From an uncultured Lachnospiraceae bacterium (GTDB taxonomy: Bacteria; Bacillota; Clostridia; Lachnospirales; Lachnospiraceae): a stretch of 64,000 nt of DNA. Below are positions 24,747 through 34,053 of the stretch, in pieces. The notes below the pieces were generated by a model, which saw only the letters and a list, made by a program, of their open reading frames with translations, was not told where the DNA came from and ran no database searches. The position numbers were made by a program, and so were the translations under genes. How positions within the stretch are numbered: position 1 is the stretch's first letter; the number at the start of each line of letters is the position of its first letter. The stretch lies in contig CAJUHH010000004.1 of the NCBI GenBank assembly GCA_910585965.1, forward strand, positions 124,001-188,000. The letters run 5' to 3'.

Positions 24747-25598
24747 ATGGTAGTACAACACAATCTTACAGCTATGAACTCTAACAGAATGTTAGGTATC
24801 ACAACGGATGCACAGGCAAAGCAGACAGAGAGACTTTCTTCCGGTTACAGAATTAACCGTGCAGCAGATGATGCAGCAGGCCTTTCCGTTTCCGAAAAAA
24901 TGAGACGTCAGATCAGAGGTTTGGATCAGGCTTCTACGAATGCTCAGGATGGTGTATCCTTAGTACAGTCCGCAGAAGGCGCTTTGAATGAAGTTCATGA
25001 CATGCTTCAGAGAATGAATGAGCTGACAGTTAAGGCTGCAAACGGCACATATACCACCACACAGAAGCAGTACATTGCAGACGAAATTAACCAGCTGGTA
25101 TCTGAAATTGACCGTGTTGCAACAACAACGAAATTCAATGACCAGAAGGTACTTCAGGGTTCTAATAAGGACGGCAGCTTGAGTAATCCGAAGAGCTTCC
25201 TGTTCCAGGTTGGTAATGAATCCAATGAGACTCTGAGCGTTCAGATCTCCAACATGAAAGCATCTTTCTTGAACCACAGCTTGAAGAATCAGAGCTGGAG
25301 TGCTGCTAAGAGCTACAAACAGGTTGCAAGCTTTATTGATATCGTTAGCGCTGCACTTGAAAAAGTTGCTTCTCAGAGATCCGCACTTGGTGCTATGCAG
25401 AACCGTTTGGAGCATACCATCAATAACTTGGATAATATCGTTGAGAATACAACGGCTGCTGAATCTCGTATTCGTGATACAGATATGGCTAAGTCTATGG
25501 TTACTTACTCCAACAACCAGATCCTTGCTCAGGCAGGTCAGGCTATGCTGGCACAGGCTAACCAGACAAATCAGGGTGTATTATCCTTACTTCAGTAA
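24747..25598 (+). CDS. fliC: Flagellin
   Basis: A 283-residue flagellin made only of the D0/D1 core: N-terminal 'MVVQHNLTAMNSNRMLG', 'RLSSGYRINRAADDAAGLSVSEKM', and C-terminal 'ESRIRDTDMAKSMVTYSNNQILAQ' ending LLQ. The surface D2/D3 domains are absent; residues about 130-200 form the only variable stretch and carry many Ser/Thr. The D1 block 'LQRMNELTVKAANGTYT' resembles the region bound by host TLR5. AGGAGG precedes ATG. A strong terminator follows, then a long run of glycosyltransferase genes, suggesting that this filament is heavily glycosylated. Confidence 0.97.
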   Translation: MVVQHNLTAMNSNRMLGITTDAQAKQTERLSSGYRINRAADDAAGLSVSEKMRRQIRGLDQASTNAQDGVSLVQSAEGALNEVHDMLQRMNELTVKAANGTYTTTQKQYIADEINQLVSEIDRVATTTKFNDQKVLQGSNKDGSLSNPKSFLFQVGNESNETLSVQISNMKASFLNHSLKNQSWSAAKSYKQVASFIDIVSAALEKVASQRSALGAMQNRLEHTINNLDNIVENTTAAESRIRDTDMAKSMVTYSNNQILAQAGQAMLAQANQTNQGVLSLLQ

Positions 25599-25640
25599 AT
25601 TATTAGATGTTTGCGAAGTACAGCACTTTACAAAGTGTTC

Positions 25641-25671
25641 AAAGAGAGCTGGAAACTCCAGCTCTCTTTTT
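25641..25671 (+). terminator. Flagellin terminator
   Basis: 13-bp perfect stem (25641-25653 with 25657-25669), 3-base loop, T run to 25671. Confidence 0.95.
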
Positions 25672-25701
25672 GTATAGAAAAGGTATGGAGATATAATAAG
25701 T

Positions 25702-26877
25702 ATGAATATATTGATGTTGGAGTGGGATAGCTTTGCCCATGAGTATATAGTCGAAGAATTTAAAAGAGCAGGGTGTGAGGTGGATATTTTTTTATGGCCA
25801 TATCCTGATGAAAATATGAGAGAGAATGAGAAATTATGTCATAGACTTTCTCAGACATTAAAGAAAAAAGAATATGAATTTGTATTTTCGCTGAATTTTT
25901 TTCCAATAGCGGCTAAAACATGCAATGATTGTAGCTTGAAATATGTTGCATGGATCTATGATACTCCATTTTTGCTTCTCTATTCTCAATATACGATGTT
26001 AGATACCAATTATATTTTCTTTTTTGATAAATCCTTGTCTTGTGATTTCCAAAAATATGGAGTAAAGCATGCATATTACTTGCCTATGGCGGCTCCAGTG
26101 AATTATTATGATAAATTGAGGGTATCAGAAGTGGATCAAGAACATTATCAGGCAGATATTGCTTTTGTAGGATCCACATACCATGAAGTCAGGCAGGATT
26201 TTTATCGCTATATAGAAGGAGTGGATGAGTATACATCCGGTTATTTGAAGGCAATTATGAAAATGCAGGGGGAAATATATGGGAGTTTTCTTTTAGAGGA
26301 ATTATTGACGGATAATATTGTCCAGAAATTACAGCATGTATGTCCGCTCCGAAAGGGAAAGGATGAATGGGAAACGGATGCGTGGATTTACGCGAATTAT
26401 TTCCTTGCAAGAAAATTAACAGGAGACCAAAGGAAAGAGCAGCTGGAACTTTTAGGGAAAAAATTTCAGGTGAAATTGTATACGTCGGATCAGACTCCTG
26501 ATTTAGAACATGTAATAAATTGTGGTTCTGTAGACTATATGAAGGAAATGCCCTTGGTATTTAGCCATTCAAAAATAAATTTAAATATGACCTTGCGAAG
26601 CATTCATACAGGCATTCCGTTGCGTGCTATGGATATTATGGGATGCGGAGGGTTTTTGTTGACGAATTATCAGGAAGATTTTTTAGAGCATTTTGAGCCT
26701 GGTGTTGATTTTGTATTTTATACCAGTCAGGAAGAGTTAGTGGAGCTGGCAGAATATTATTTGGTTCATGAGTCGGAACGGCAGGAAATTGCTGAGAATG
26801 GTTATCGAAGAGTAAAGTCCGGACATACTTACCGCGAGAGAATAGATGTAATTTTAAGACAAATAAAGGAGTCATAG
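25702..26877 (+). CDS. CgeB/DUF3880-type glycosyltransferase 1
   Basis: A 391-residue cytosolic GT-B protein. The N-terminal half is the DUF3880 Rossmann domain ('ILMLEWDSFAHEYIVEEFKR', 'YVAWIYDTPFL', 'IFFFDKS'); the C-terminal half is Glyco_trans_1_2 ('INLNMTLRSIHTGIPLRAMDIMGCGGFLLTNY', then 'ENGYRRVKSGHTYRER'). CgeB-type enzymes glycosylate spore or cell-surface proteins; donor and acceptor here are unknown. It is the first gene after the fliC terminator and has two close paralogs (26880, 29237). A -10-like TATAAT just before the start lacks a convincing -35. No signal peptide or membrane segment. Confidence 0.87.
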   Translation: MNILMLEWDSFAHEYIVEEFKRAGCEVDIFLWPYPDENMRENEKLCHRLSQTLKKKEYEFVFSLNFFPIAAKTCNDCSLKYVAWIYDTPFLLLYSQYTMLDTNYIFFFDKSLSCDFQKYGVKHAYYLPMAAPVNYYDKLRVSEVDQEHYQADIAFVGSTYHEVRQDFYRYIEGVDEYTSGYLKAIMKMQGEIYGSFLLEELLTDNIVQKLQHVCPLRKGKDEWETDAWIYANYFLARKLTGDQRKEQLELLGKKFQVKLYTSDQTPDLEHVINCGSVDYMKEMPLVFSHSKINLNMTLRSIHTGIPLRAMDIMGCGGFLLTNYQEDFLEHFEPGVDFVFYTSQEELVELAEYYLVHESERQEIAENGYRRVKSGHTYRERIDVILRQIKES

Positions 26878-26879
26878 AA

Positions 26880-28061
26880 ATGAAGGTATTATATATCATA
26901 TGGGAGGCGTTTGCAACGGAAGATGTGCAACAGGAGATGGTCAGGCGCGGTTACGAAGTAGACCACCATAGGGTAAGCCGCAAGGAAAATACAGATTCCA
27001 ATCAGAGAATTGAGCAGGAGCTGATCAAAAAAATGTCAGAAAAAGAATATGACTTTGTTTTTTCATGGAACTTTCTTCCTGTGGTATCAATTGCTTGTAA
27101 TGTATGTAGGATTCCATATGCTGCATGGATATATGATAGTCCATTAAGGGCGTTGTGGCATTGCACGGTGGTATCTCCTTATAATTATATATTTATTTTT
27201 GATAAAGCGGATTATCTGGAGTTGAAAAGAAAAGGAATTGATACGATATATTATCTGCCTTTAGCAGCAAGCGTAGACCGTTATGATACTTATGAAATGG
27301 ATGAGGAGATAGAAGAAGCATATGCGATACCTATTTCATTTATAGGATCTATCTATACGGAAAATAAATTTACCCTATATCGTGGACTGAATTGGCTGGA
27401 TGATTATACGAGAGGGTATGTAGATGGGGTAATGATGGCGCAGAAAAAGGTGTATGGGAGTCTGATTATGGAGGATATGCTGACTCCGGATATTATGGAA
27501 AAATTAGAAGAAATATATGGGGGAGAAGAGGATTCGGATGATAAGCTTCCTTATAAAAAATATATCGGACAAGTAGTATTGCCGCGTTATATCACCGCTA
27601 TGGAACGGCAGGAGGTTTTGGCCATGCTGTCAGAAAGATATCCATGCCATTTATATACCCATCGCAAGACACCGGCATTACCCCATGTGATTAACAGGGG
27701 GACTGCGGCAAATTTAAAGGAAGCCTGTTATATATTCAGATGTTCTAAAATTAATTTGAATATTACCCTACGTTCTATTCGTACGGGGATTCCGCTGCGC
27801 GCTTTTGAAATCATGGGGAGCGGAGGATTCTTGCTGACTAATTTTCAGGAAGATTATTTGGATTATTTTGAACCGGGCGTAGATTTTGCTTATTATGACA
27901 GTTATGCCGATCTGCTGGAAAAAACAGAGTATTATCTGACCCATGAAGACGAGCGCAAGGAAGTGGCAAGAAATGGGTATGAGAAGGTGAAAAAATACCA
28001 CACTTATAAAAATCGTTTTGATACGATGATAGAAACGATGGGTTTGAAAGAGAAAGAATAG
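26880..28061 (+). CDS. CgeB/DUF3880-type glycosyltransferase 2
   Basis: A 393-residue paralog of the preceding gene, 2 bases after its stop. Same two domains: 'VLYIIWEAFATEDVQQEMVRR', 'YAAWIYDSPLRAL', then 'INLNITLRSIRTGIPLRAFEIMGSGGFLLTNF' and 'NGYEKVKKYHTYKNR'. The differences lie mainly in the middle (residues 150-250), where acceptor recognition would be expected. AAAGGAG lies ahead of the start. Tandem copies may add successive or alternative sugars. Confidence 0.87.
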   Translation: MKVLYIIWEAFATEDVQQEMVRRGYEVDHHRVSRKENTDSNQRIEQELIKKMSEKEYDFVFSWNFLPVVSIACNVCRIPYAAWIYDSPLRALWHCTVVSPYNYIFIFDKADYLELKRKGIDTIYYLPLAASVDRYDTYEMDEEIEEAYAIPISFIGSIYTENKFTLYRGLNWLDDYTRGYVDGVMMAQKKVYGSLIMEDMLTPDIMEKLEEIYGGEEDSDDKLPYKKYIGQVVLPRYITAMERQEVLAMLSERYPCHLYTHRKTPALPHVINRGTAANLKEACYIFRCSKINLNITLRSIRTGIPLRAFEIMGSGGFLLTNFQEDYLDYFEPGVDFAYYDSYADLLEKTEYYLTHEDERKEVARNGYEKVKKYHTYKNRFDTMIETMGLKEKE

Positions 28062-28085
28062 GGCTATGCAGAAATGAGGTAAAGT

Positions 28086-29225
28086 ATGATTATTAGAGTG
28101 GATGACAAAGTAGTGAACCTGGTAGAAAAAATATGCAGGGCGTTGAAAGATGGAAAAATCCAGGCAGATGCATTTCCGACCGAGGAGATTACGGACTTAA
28201 TCGAATGCACATTGGGGGAATCTTTTTGGAAATGTATAGGGAGTAGACAAAACTATGGATTTGCCAATATGCCTGATGTATATAAAGAGTGTCTGGTAAA
28301 AGCGGTGGAAAGAAAGGATATGGAGGAATGTGAACACCTTCTGCGGCTTTTCGAGTGTACGTATCAGGCATTTTATACGGCATTAAATGAAGAAGAGAAA
28401 ATGTTCCGGGAAAGACCTTACAGGCAGATGATTATCGATTTGGGAACGGTAAATTCCCAAATACAGTACCGGCTGCATAAGGAACGGCAGAAGGCGTTTA
28501 CAGACCGGAAGGAACGGGTGCTGGGAGAAGGACGCGGAGCAGTATATACCTGTCTGCTGGGAGAAAAAGCATTGAGCCAGCCAAAAGAGATTAACAGGCA
28601 AATGGATTATTTGTGCTTTACGGAAGACGAGGATAAATGGGGGAAACAAAACGGCGTATGGAAATATTGTAAGATGGAAAAGCCGGAAAAAATAGGAGAA
28701 ACAGAGGAAGAAAAAGTATTGATATTGGAAAACTGGTGCAAAATAATGGCGCATAAACTGTTGAAGGATTATGATTACAGCATATGGGTTGCGCCTAATC
28801 TCACGATTGTGGGCGATGTTTCCAGATTTTGTAAGGTTTATGGAGATGGAAAAAGCTTCTTGAGTTTTCCGAGCCCGATGGAAGACTGTATTTATGAGGA
28901 CATGTCCATTACCCAGATGTCCACAGATGATTTAAATATTATGATCCGAAAAATGATGCTTCAATACCGAAAAGAAGGTTATCCTGAGCATAATGGGCTG
29001 ATAGATGGGAGAGTTATTGTACGGAATCATAAAGATGAAGAATTATGCCGGATTATGGAGGAATGGTGGAAGGAAGTGGAAAAAGGACGGTTATTTATAG
29101 GAAATGTATTTAACTATATGTCCTGGAAATATAAGTTCCCATTTTCCATCTGTAATTTATTTATTTATGAGAATCCTTATTTCAGAGTGAACGATATCGA
29201 TTTGGATACCAACGAAGAGTTATAA
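28086..29225 (+). CDS. TOD1/MUCI70 (DUF616)-like glycosyltransferase
   Basis: A 379-residue protein. Residues 1-140 are helical and unrecognised. From about 150 the pattern is that of the TOD1/MUCI70 glycosyltransferase-like family: 'YTCLLGEKALSQPKEI', 'DYLCFTEDEDKWG', 'MAHKLLKDYDYSIWVAPNLTIVGDV' and 'HKDEELCRIMEEWWKEV'. Members are best known from plant cell-wall and mucilage synthesis; bacterial members have little described function. It sits between CgeB-type genes in one likely operon with a GAGGT ribosome site. Family assignment is from pattern memory. Confidence 0.7.
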   Translation: MIIRVDDKVVNLVEKICRALKDGKIQADAFPTEEITDLIECTLGESFWKCIGSRQNYGFANMPDVYKECLVKAVERKDMEECEHLLRLFECTYQAFYTALNEEEKMFRERPYRQMIIDLGTVNSQIQYRLHKERQKAFTDRKERVLGEGRGAVYTCLLGEKALSQPKEINRQMDYLCFTEDEDKWGKQNGVWKYCKMEKPEKIGETEEEKVLILENWCKIMAHKLLKDYDYSIWVAPNLTIVGDVSRFCKVYGDGKSFLSFPSPMEDCIYEDMSITQMSTDDLNIMIRKMMLQYRKEGYPEHNGLIDGRVIVRNHKDEELCRIMEEWWKEVEKGRLFIGNVFNYMSWKYKFPFSICNLFIYENPYFRVNDIDLDTNEEL

Positions 29226-29236
29226 GGGGAATGTAT

Positions 29237-30415
29237 ATGAAAATTCTGTTCATGGAATGGAAAAGTTTGGGGCAGAAAGACATAATGGAAGAGTTTAGGA
29301 GGAGAGGATGGGAAGTCGTGTGTTATCCGTTTCCACGGGAATCGGATAACACACGGCTGAATCAGGAATTATGTGAAAAGCTGATTTGGAAAATCGCAGG
29401 GGATAAATATGACGTTGTATTTTCTTTTAATTATTTTCCGGTGATATCCATTGCTTGTAATGCCTGTCAGGTAAAGTATGTGTCGTGGACTTTTGACAGC
29501 CCGTTTATCCAACTATACTCAAATACAGTAAAGTTTCCATATAATTATGTATTTATCTTTGACAGAGGAACCTGTGAGGACTTGTGGAATAGAGGGATAG
29601 ATACGGTGTATCATCTGCCGATGGCGGCACCGGTGGAAAGGTATGACGCTTATCCGTTGCTGGAGAGAGAAAAAGAGTTTTACCGTACGCAAATCTCTTT
29701 CATCGGTTCTACTTATCATGAAAAGAAGAACAGATTTTATGAAAGGCTTGGAAATATTTGCGAATATACGAAAGGATATCTGGATGGATGCATAGAGATG
29801 CAAAAACAGATTTACGGGGACTTCCTGTTGGAGGGGATGCTGAAATCGGAGATCATGGAGGATATGATGGAGCATTGTCCTTTGAGGGTGAACCAGGACG
29901 GGTTTGAACGGCTGGAATGGGTTTATGCGCATTATTTTCTGGCAAGGCAGGTTACAGCGTTGGAGAGAAAAGAGATTTTAGAGTTATTGTCAGAGAAATA
30001 TCAGGTAGATCTGTATACTTATGATGCGACGCCGGAACTGCCCAGGGTAAAAAACCGGGGAACGGCCGAAGTGATGGAAGAAGCTTCAAAAATATACAAA
30101 TGTTCGCAGATTAACTTGAATATTTCCTTGAAAAGCATACTGACCGGGATTCCTCTGCGTTCTTTTGAGATTATGGGGAGCGGGGGATTTTTGCTGAGTA
30201 ATTATCAAAGGGAATATGAAGATTATTTCCATAGCGGAACAGACTATGTTTATTATACAGACTATGAAGACCTGGGCAAAAAGGTGGAATATTATTTATC
30301 CCATGATAAGGAAAGGAGAGAAATTGCCAGGAACGGTTATGAAAAGGTAAAGGGAAGCCATACGTATAAAAACCGTGTAGACACGATATTAGAAATTATT
30401 GGCGGAGGAGAATAA
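29237..30415 (+). CDS. CgeB/DUF3880-type glycosyltransferase 3
   Basis: A 392-residue third paralog of the CgeB-type enzymes at 25702 and 26880: 'ILFMEWKSLGQKDIMEEFRR', 'YVSWTFDSPFI', 'INLNISLKSILTGIPLRSFEIMGSGGFLLSNY', 'NGYEKVKGSHTYKNR'. ATG 29237 gives the same N-terminus as its paralogs and stands 7 bases after AGGGG; an ATG two codons earlier is less well placed. The last codons overlap the ribosome site of the next gene. Confidence 0.87.
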   Translation: MKILFMEWKSLGQKDIMEEFRRRGWEVVCYPFPRESDNTRLNQELCEKLIWKIAGDKYDVVFSFNYFPVISIACNACQVKYVSWTFDSPFIQLYSNTVKFPYNYVFIFDRGTCEDLWNRGIDTVYHLPMAAPVERYDAYPLLEREKEFYRTQISFIGSTYHEKKNRFYERLGNICEYTKGYLDGCIEMQKQIYGDFLLEGMLKSEIMEDMMEHCPLRVNQDGFERLEWVYAHYFLARQVTALERKEILELLSEKYQVDLYTYDATPELPRVKNRGTAEVMEEASKIYKCSQINLNISLKSILTGIPLRSFEIMGSGGFLLSNYQREYEDYFHSGTDYVYYTDYEDLGKKVEYYLSHDKERREIARNGYEKVKGSHTYKNRVDTILEIIGGGE

Positions 30416-30419
30416 AATT

Positions 30420-31094
30420 TTGTCCGATATAGATCAATGGAATTTGAATGATAAAATACAATATTGGAAAAAGGATCCGGGAGATAAAGACAGCATGCGG
30501 GTCTTGTTTTCTTCAGAAGAATACGATATTTTAGATGCGGTTTATCAATTTGAAATCTTTGACCGGGCGGTGACGGAACGGTTGGAAAAAGCCAAACTGA
30601 CAGGGAGTATATCCGAAACGTTTATCAGGGTAGAAGAAGAAGCGGAAATAAGCGTTCTGCTGAAAGAGCGCTTTATGCGACAGATGGATATTCTGCTGGA
30701 AAAAGGAACGGCAGAAGCATGGATAGAGATTATGATATGGTATTCCCTGCTTGAGGAAGAGAAACTTATTGTGGAAGACTTCTGGGAATTCCCCGCTTTG
30801 AGAACGATGATTGATATATTTATGAAAGAATTGAATGTTTTTTTGGAGAAGGGAGGAGCAAGTCGGATATCCATTTTGTCTCTGCATAATATGCAGGAAC
30901 TGACAGATGCTTATTTTAAAGTAATTTTTTTATGCAGACGAATAGAGTATGGGGTAGAACCAGTAGATGAGATCATAGAATATATCGAAAAGAAGCAATT
31001 TTCTGATACTTTTATTCGTGCTATAATACAGACAGCACAAATATTCAATGAAGAGAAAGTGATAAGCATAATAGAGGAATGGTGTTGGAAATAA
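30420..31094 (+). CDS. Helical protein of unknown function, copy 1
   Basis: A 224-residue soluble protein with no recognised domain. It is strongly helical and acidic ('NDKIQYWKKDPGDKDSMRVLFSSEEYDILDAV', written here in part, then 'KERFMRQMDILLEKG', 'AEAWIEIMIWYSLLEEEKLIVEDFWEFPAL'). A paralog at 32684 shares this layout. Each copy directly precedes, and overlaps, a StrF-like glycosyltransferase gene, suggesting a partner or scaffold for that enzyme. Translation probably starts at TTG 30420, 9 bases after GGAGGAG; no ATG or GTG lies near. Confidence 0.65.
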   Translation: MSDIDQWNLNDKIQYWKKDPGDKDSMRVLFSSEEYDILDAVYQFEIFDRAVTERLEKAKLTGSISETFIRVEEEAEISVLLKERFMRQMDILLEKGTAEAWIEIMIWYSLLEEEKLIVEDFWEFPALRTMIDIFMKELNVFLEKGGASRISILSLHNMQELTDAYFKVIFLCRRIEYGVEPVDEIIEYIEKKQFSDTFIRAIIQTAQIFNEEKVISIIEEWCWK

Positions 31095-31750
31095 TGGCGG
31101 ATGGAAATAAGATTTGTTTTATCATATGTGCAAATAATAGCCTGTTCTATGATGAATGCGTAAGATATATCCGATGGCTGGAAGTACCGGAAGGGATGGA
31201 AATAGAACTGATGGAAATCCGGGGAGCGGCATCCATGGCGGCAGGATATAATGAGGGAATGCGCAGCAGCAATGCAAAATATAAAGTATACATGCATCAG
31301 GATGTATTTATTATCAATAAATATTTTATCCATGACATGATTTCTATATTTCAAAGCAGTGAAAAAATCGGAGTGATCGGGCTGATAGGATCGGTGAAAG
31401 TGCCGGAAAATGGAGTGATGTGGTCGGAAAGCAGGGTCGGGAACTGGAGCAAGATGATTCCTTGGGAAGGATATCGATATGATAAGGATGAGGACGGCTG
31501 GTGGGAAGTGGAAGGACTGGACGGACTGCTTCTGGCGACGCAGTATGATATTCCTTGGCGGGAGGATTTGTTTGACGGGTGGGACTTTTATGATCTGTCC
31601 TGCTGCTTCGAAATGAAAAGAAGAGGTTTTCAGGCTGTCGTGCCGGTACAAAGGCATATATGGTTTATTCATGACGACAAGGCGGCAATGTCATTATGGA
31701 ATTATAATAAATACAGGAATAGATTTATCAGCGAATATATGAATCAATAA
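31094..31750 (+). CDS. StrF-like glycosyltransferase, copy 1
   Basis: A 218-residue GT-A-type enzyme of the Glyco_tranf_2_5/StrF-related family: 'KICFIICANNSLFYDECVRYIRWL', 'AAGYNEGMRSSNAKYKVYMHQDVFI' (the HQD takes the DxD metal position), 'GVIGLIGS' and 'DGWDFYDLSCCFEMKRRG'. ATG 31094 overlaps the preceding stop (TAATG) and matches the paralog's start MAPDENKICF. The donor sugar cannot be read. Gene pair 30420-31750 is duplicated at 32684-34007. Confidence 0.82.
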   Translation: MADGNKICFIICANNSLFYDECVRYIRWLEVPEGMEIELMEIRGAASMAAGYNEGMRSSNAKYKVYMHQDVFIINKYFIHDMISIFQSSEKIGVIGLIGSVKVPENGVMWSESRVGNWSKMIPWEGYRYDKDEDGWWEVEGLDGLLLATQYDIPWREDLFDGWDFYDLSCCFEMKRRGFQAVVPVQRHIWFIHDDKAAMSLWNYNKYRNRFISEYMNQ

Positions 31751-31775
31751 CAGATCTGGTGGAAAGGGCGAAGCT

Positions 31776-32669
31776 GTGGATAGGAATAACATGGAAGAGA
31801 AGATCGCAGAAGCACACCGTTACCGCATGGAATGGCACATATGCCGCATATGTGGAACAAGGGGGGAAAATAAGACTTATACAGCAAGGGAAATGATGTA
31901 TGGAACACGGGAGGGATTTGATTATTTTGTCTGTAACCGCTGCAAATGCATGCAGATAGCTGAAATACCTACGGATTTAGGAAAATACTATGCCGGTGGT
32001 TATTACAGCTTCCGGGAAAGGGAAACGCATTCTTTTGAAGGAAGCGCCAATGTAGAGAATAAAGTTTTGGATGTTGGATGCGGAACAGGGAAATGGTTAT
32101 TGGAATGGGCGGAAAAGGGCTATGGAAACTTATTCGGGTGCGATCCTTTCATTGAAGAAGATGTGAGTTATGGGGACAGGATTTTTATTAAAAAGTGTGA
32201 AATAGATGAAATGGAAGGAAAGTTCGATTTCATAAGATTCAGCGATTCTTTTGAACATATTGCCCGGCCGCTGGAGACCTTGCAAAATGTGAAGCGGCTC
32301 TTAAATGCTGGTGGAATGTGTGAAATACAAATACCAGTATTTCCAAACGCCGCATGGGATACTTTCGGTATAAACTGGTACCAGCTGGACGCTCCGCGCC
32401 ATATATTTTTGCATTCCGTGGAAAGCATGCGGTATTTGTGCGGGAAATGTGATTTGAGAATAGATGAAGTCAGGTATAATTCCAATGAATTTCAGTTTGC
32501 AGTCAGCTATTTTTATATGGACGGATATTCATATGCAAAAGCAAAGGAGCAGATCAGCATCGTTTATTCGGAAGACAAGGAATGGCTGGAAGGGTTTAAA
32601 AAAGATGCTATAAAATGCAATGAAAAAAAATATGGGGATCATGCGGTTTTTAATATTGTACATGCATAA
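31776..32669 (+). CDS. SAM methyltransferase with N-terminal zinc ribbon
   Basis: A 297-residue protein. Residues about 20-60 hold two CxxC pairs ('HICRICG', 'FVCNRCKCMQI'), a probable zinc ribbon. From about 95 a class I methyltransferase follows with motif I 'VLDVGCGTGKW', an acidic strand end 'GCDPFIEE' and 'FSDSFEHIARPLETL'. The arrangement resembles sugar C- or O-methyltransferases. GTG 31776 is 7 bases after GGAAAGGG; ATG 31791 is possible. It is inserted between the two copies of the helical-protein/StrF-like pair. Confidence 0.82.
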   Translation: MDRNNMEEKIAEAHRYRMEWHICRICGTRGENKTYTAREMMYGTREGFDYFVCNRCKCMQIAEIPTDLGKYYAGGYYSFRERETHSFEGSANVENKVLDVGCGTGKWLLEWAEKGYGNLFGCDPFIEEDVSYGDRIFIKKCEIDEMEGKFDFIRFSDSFEHIARPLETLQNVKRLLNAGGMCEIQIPVFPNAAWDTFGINWYQLDAPRHIFLHSVESMRYLCGKCDLRIDEVRYNSNEFQFAVSYFYMDGYSYAKAKEQISIVYSEDKEWLEGFKKDAIKCNEKKYGDHAVFNIVHA

Positions 32670-32683
32670 GGGAGTGAATAGAT

Positions 32684-33355
32684 ATGGTGGGTGAAAAATC
32701 CAGTCTGATTGACCGAATAAAATATTATATGGATAATCCAGAAGACAAAGACACATTAAAAAATATTTTTACGGCAGAGGAGCTTGATATCCTATATACC
32801 ATAAGCGAATTTGAACGGATGGAAGCGGAGATACCGCAAAAAAAGGGAAAAGATGCTGCCGAAGAGGTGGAAATATTTCTGACCGGGGTAGACAGGGAAA
32901 AGGAGATCAGCTTTCGTTTAAAGGAGAAGGTAATGTGCCAGCTGGATATATTGCTGGGAAAAGGCAGTACGGAAGCATGGATAGAAATGATGACATGGTA
33001 CCGTCTTCTGAAAAATAAGAAACTGATCATAGAGTCTTTTTGGGAATTTCCTGTGTTGGAAAATATGCTGAAGATATTCAGTGAAGAGACAAAGAGTATG
33101 AAAAACGGGGAGATTTTTGTTTTAGCACTTCGCAATATGAAGGAATTGACAGAAATGTATTTTCGAATGGTATTCATGTTAAGGCGGATGGCATATGGGG
33201 CAGAGGTTACGGATGAAATCGTGGATTATATTACGGGGAAGGAACTGTTTCCTGTTTTCATTAAAGTTATGGCAGAAGACAGCAGTATAGAGATACACGA
33301 TAGGGAAAATCTTTTGAACGAATTGCCTTTGGGGAGGTATAAAAATGGCACCTGA
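32684..33355 (+). CDS. Helical protein of unknown function, copy 2
   Basis: A 223-residue paralog of the protein at 30420: 'DRIKYYMDNPEDKDTLKNIF', 'KEKVMCQLDILLGKGSTEAW', 'LLKNKKLIIESFWEFPVL'. Mostly helical and charged, no membrane segment, no known motif. Its end overlaps the next start by 11 bases, as in copy 1. GGGAG precedes the ATG. Confidence 0.65.
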   Translation: MVGEKSSLIDRIKYYMDNPEDKDTLKNIFTAEELDILYTISEFERMEAEIPQKKGKDAAEEVEIFLTGVDREKEISFRLKEKVMCQLDILLGKGSTEAWIEMMTWYRLLKNKKLIIESFWEFPVLENMLKIFSEETKSMKNGEIFVLALRNMKELTEMYFRMVFMLRRMAYGAEVTDEIVDYITGKELFPVFIKVMAEDSSIEIHDRENLLNELPLGRYKNGT

Positions 33356-34007
33356 CGAAAATAAAATTTGCTTTATTATATGTGTGAATGATGATTTATT
33401 TTTTAATGAGTGCGTGAAATATATCCATTGGCTGGAAGTGCCGGAAGGAATGGAAGTGGAACTGCTGGAAATTCGGGATGCAGTTTCTATGACATCGGGA
33501 TATAATGAGGGAATGCGCAGCAGTAATGCGAAATATAAAGTATATATGCATCAAGATGTATTTCTTATTAACCGGCATTTCATTTCAGATATCGTTTCGT
33601 TATTTCAGCTTGACAACAGCATAGGAATGATCGGGATGGTCGGCAGCAGGAAGATACCAGAACATTGTATGATGTGGAATGGGAGCCGTGTAGTAAGAGG
33701 ACCAGAAAGAGTATCCTGGGACAATTATCGTTATAAAAGAGAGGATGGTTTCTGGGTAGTGGAGGGGATAGACGGTCTGCTGATGGCTACGCAATATGAT
33801 GTTCCCTGGAGGGAAGATTTGTTTGACGGATGGGATTTCTATGATTTGTCACAGAGTTTTGAAATGAGAAGAAGAGGATATCATATTATAGTGCCAGTAC
33901 AGAACCATATATGGTTTAATCATGATGATAAGACGATCTTATCGCTTTGGGATTATAATAAGTATAGAAAAATTTTTATGAAAGAATATATGGAAAAGCG
34001 AGAATGA
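33345..34007 (+). CDS. StrF-like glycosyltransferase, copy 2
   Basis: A 220-residue paralog of the enzyme at 31094: 'ENKICFIICVNDDLFFNECVKYIHWL', 'TSGYNEGMRSSNAKYKVYMHQDVFL', 'GMIGMVGS', 'DGWDFYDLSQSFEMRRRG'. All core residues are kept in both copies, so neither looks decayed. GGGGAGG 7 bases before ATG. Confidence 0.82.
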   Translation: MAPDENKICFIICVNDDLFFNECVKYIHWLEVPEGMEVELLEIRDAVSMTSGYNEGMRSSNAKYKVYMHQDVFLINRHFISDIVSLFQLDNSIGMIGMVGSRKIPEHCMMWNGSRVVRGPERVSWDNYRYKREDGFWVVEGIDGLLMATQYDVPWREDLFDGWDFYDLSQSFEMRRRGYHIIVPVQNHIWFNHDDKTILSLWDYNKYRKIFMKEYMEKRE

Positions 34008-34053
34008 TCAAGGAGTTGCAATAAAGACGGATCAATTACTTAAGGAGGCAAAT

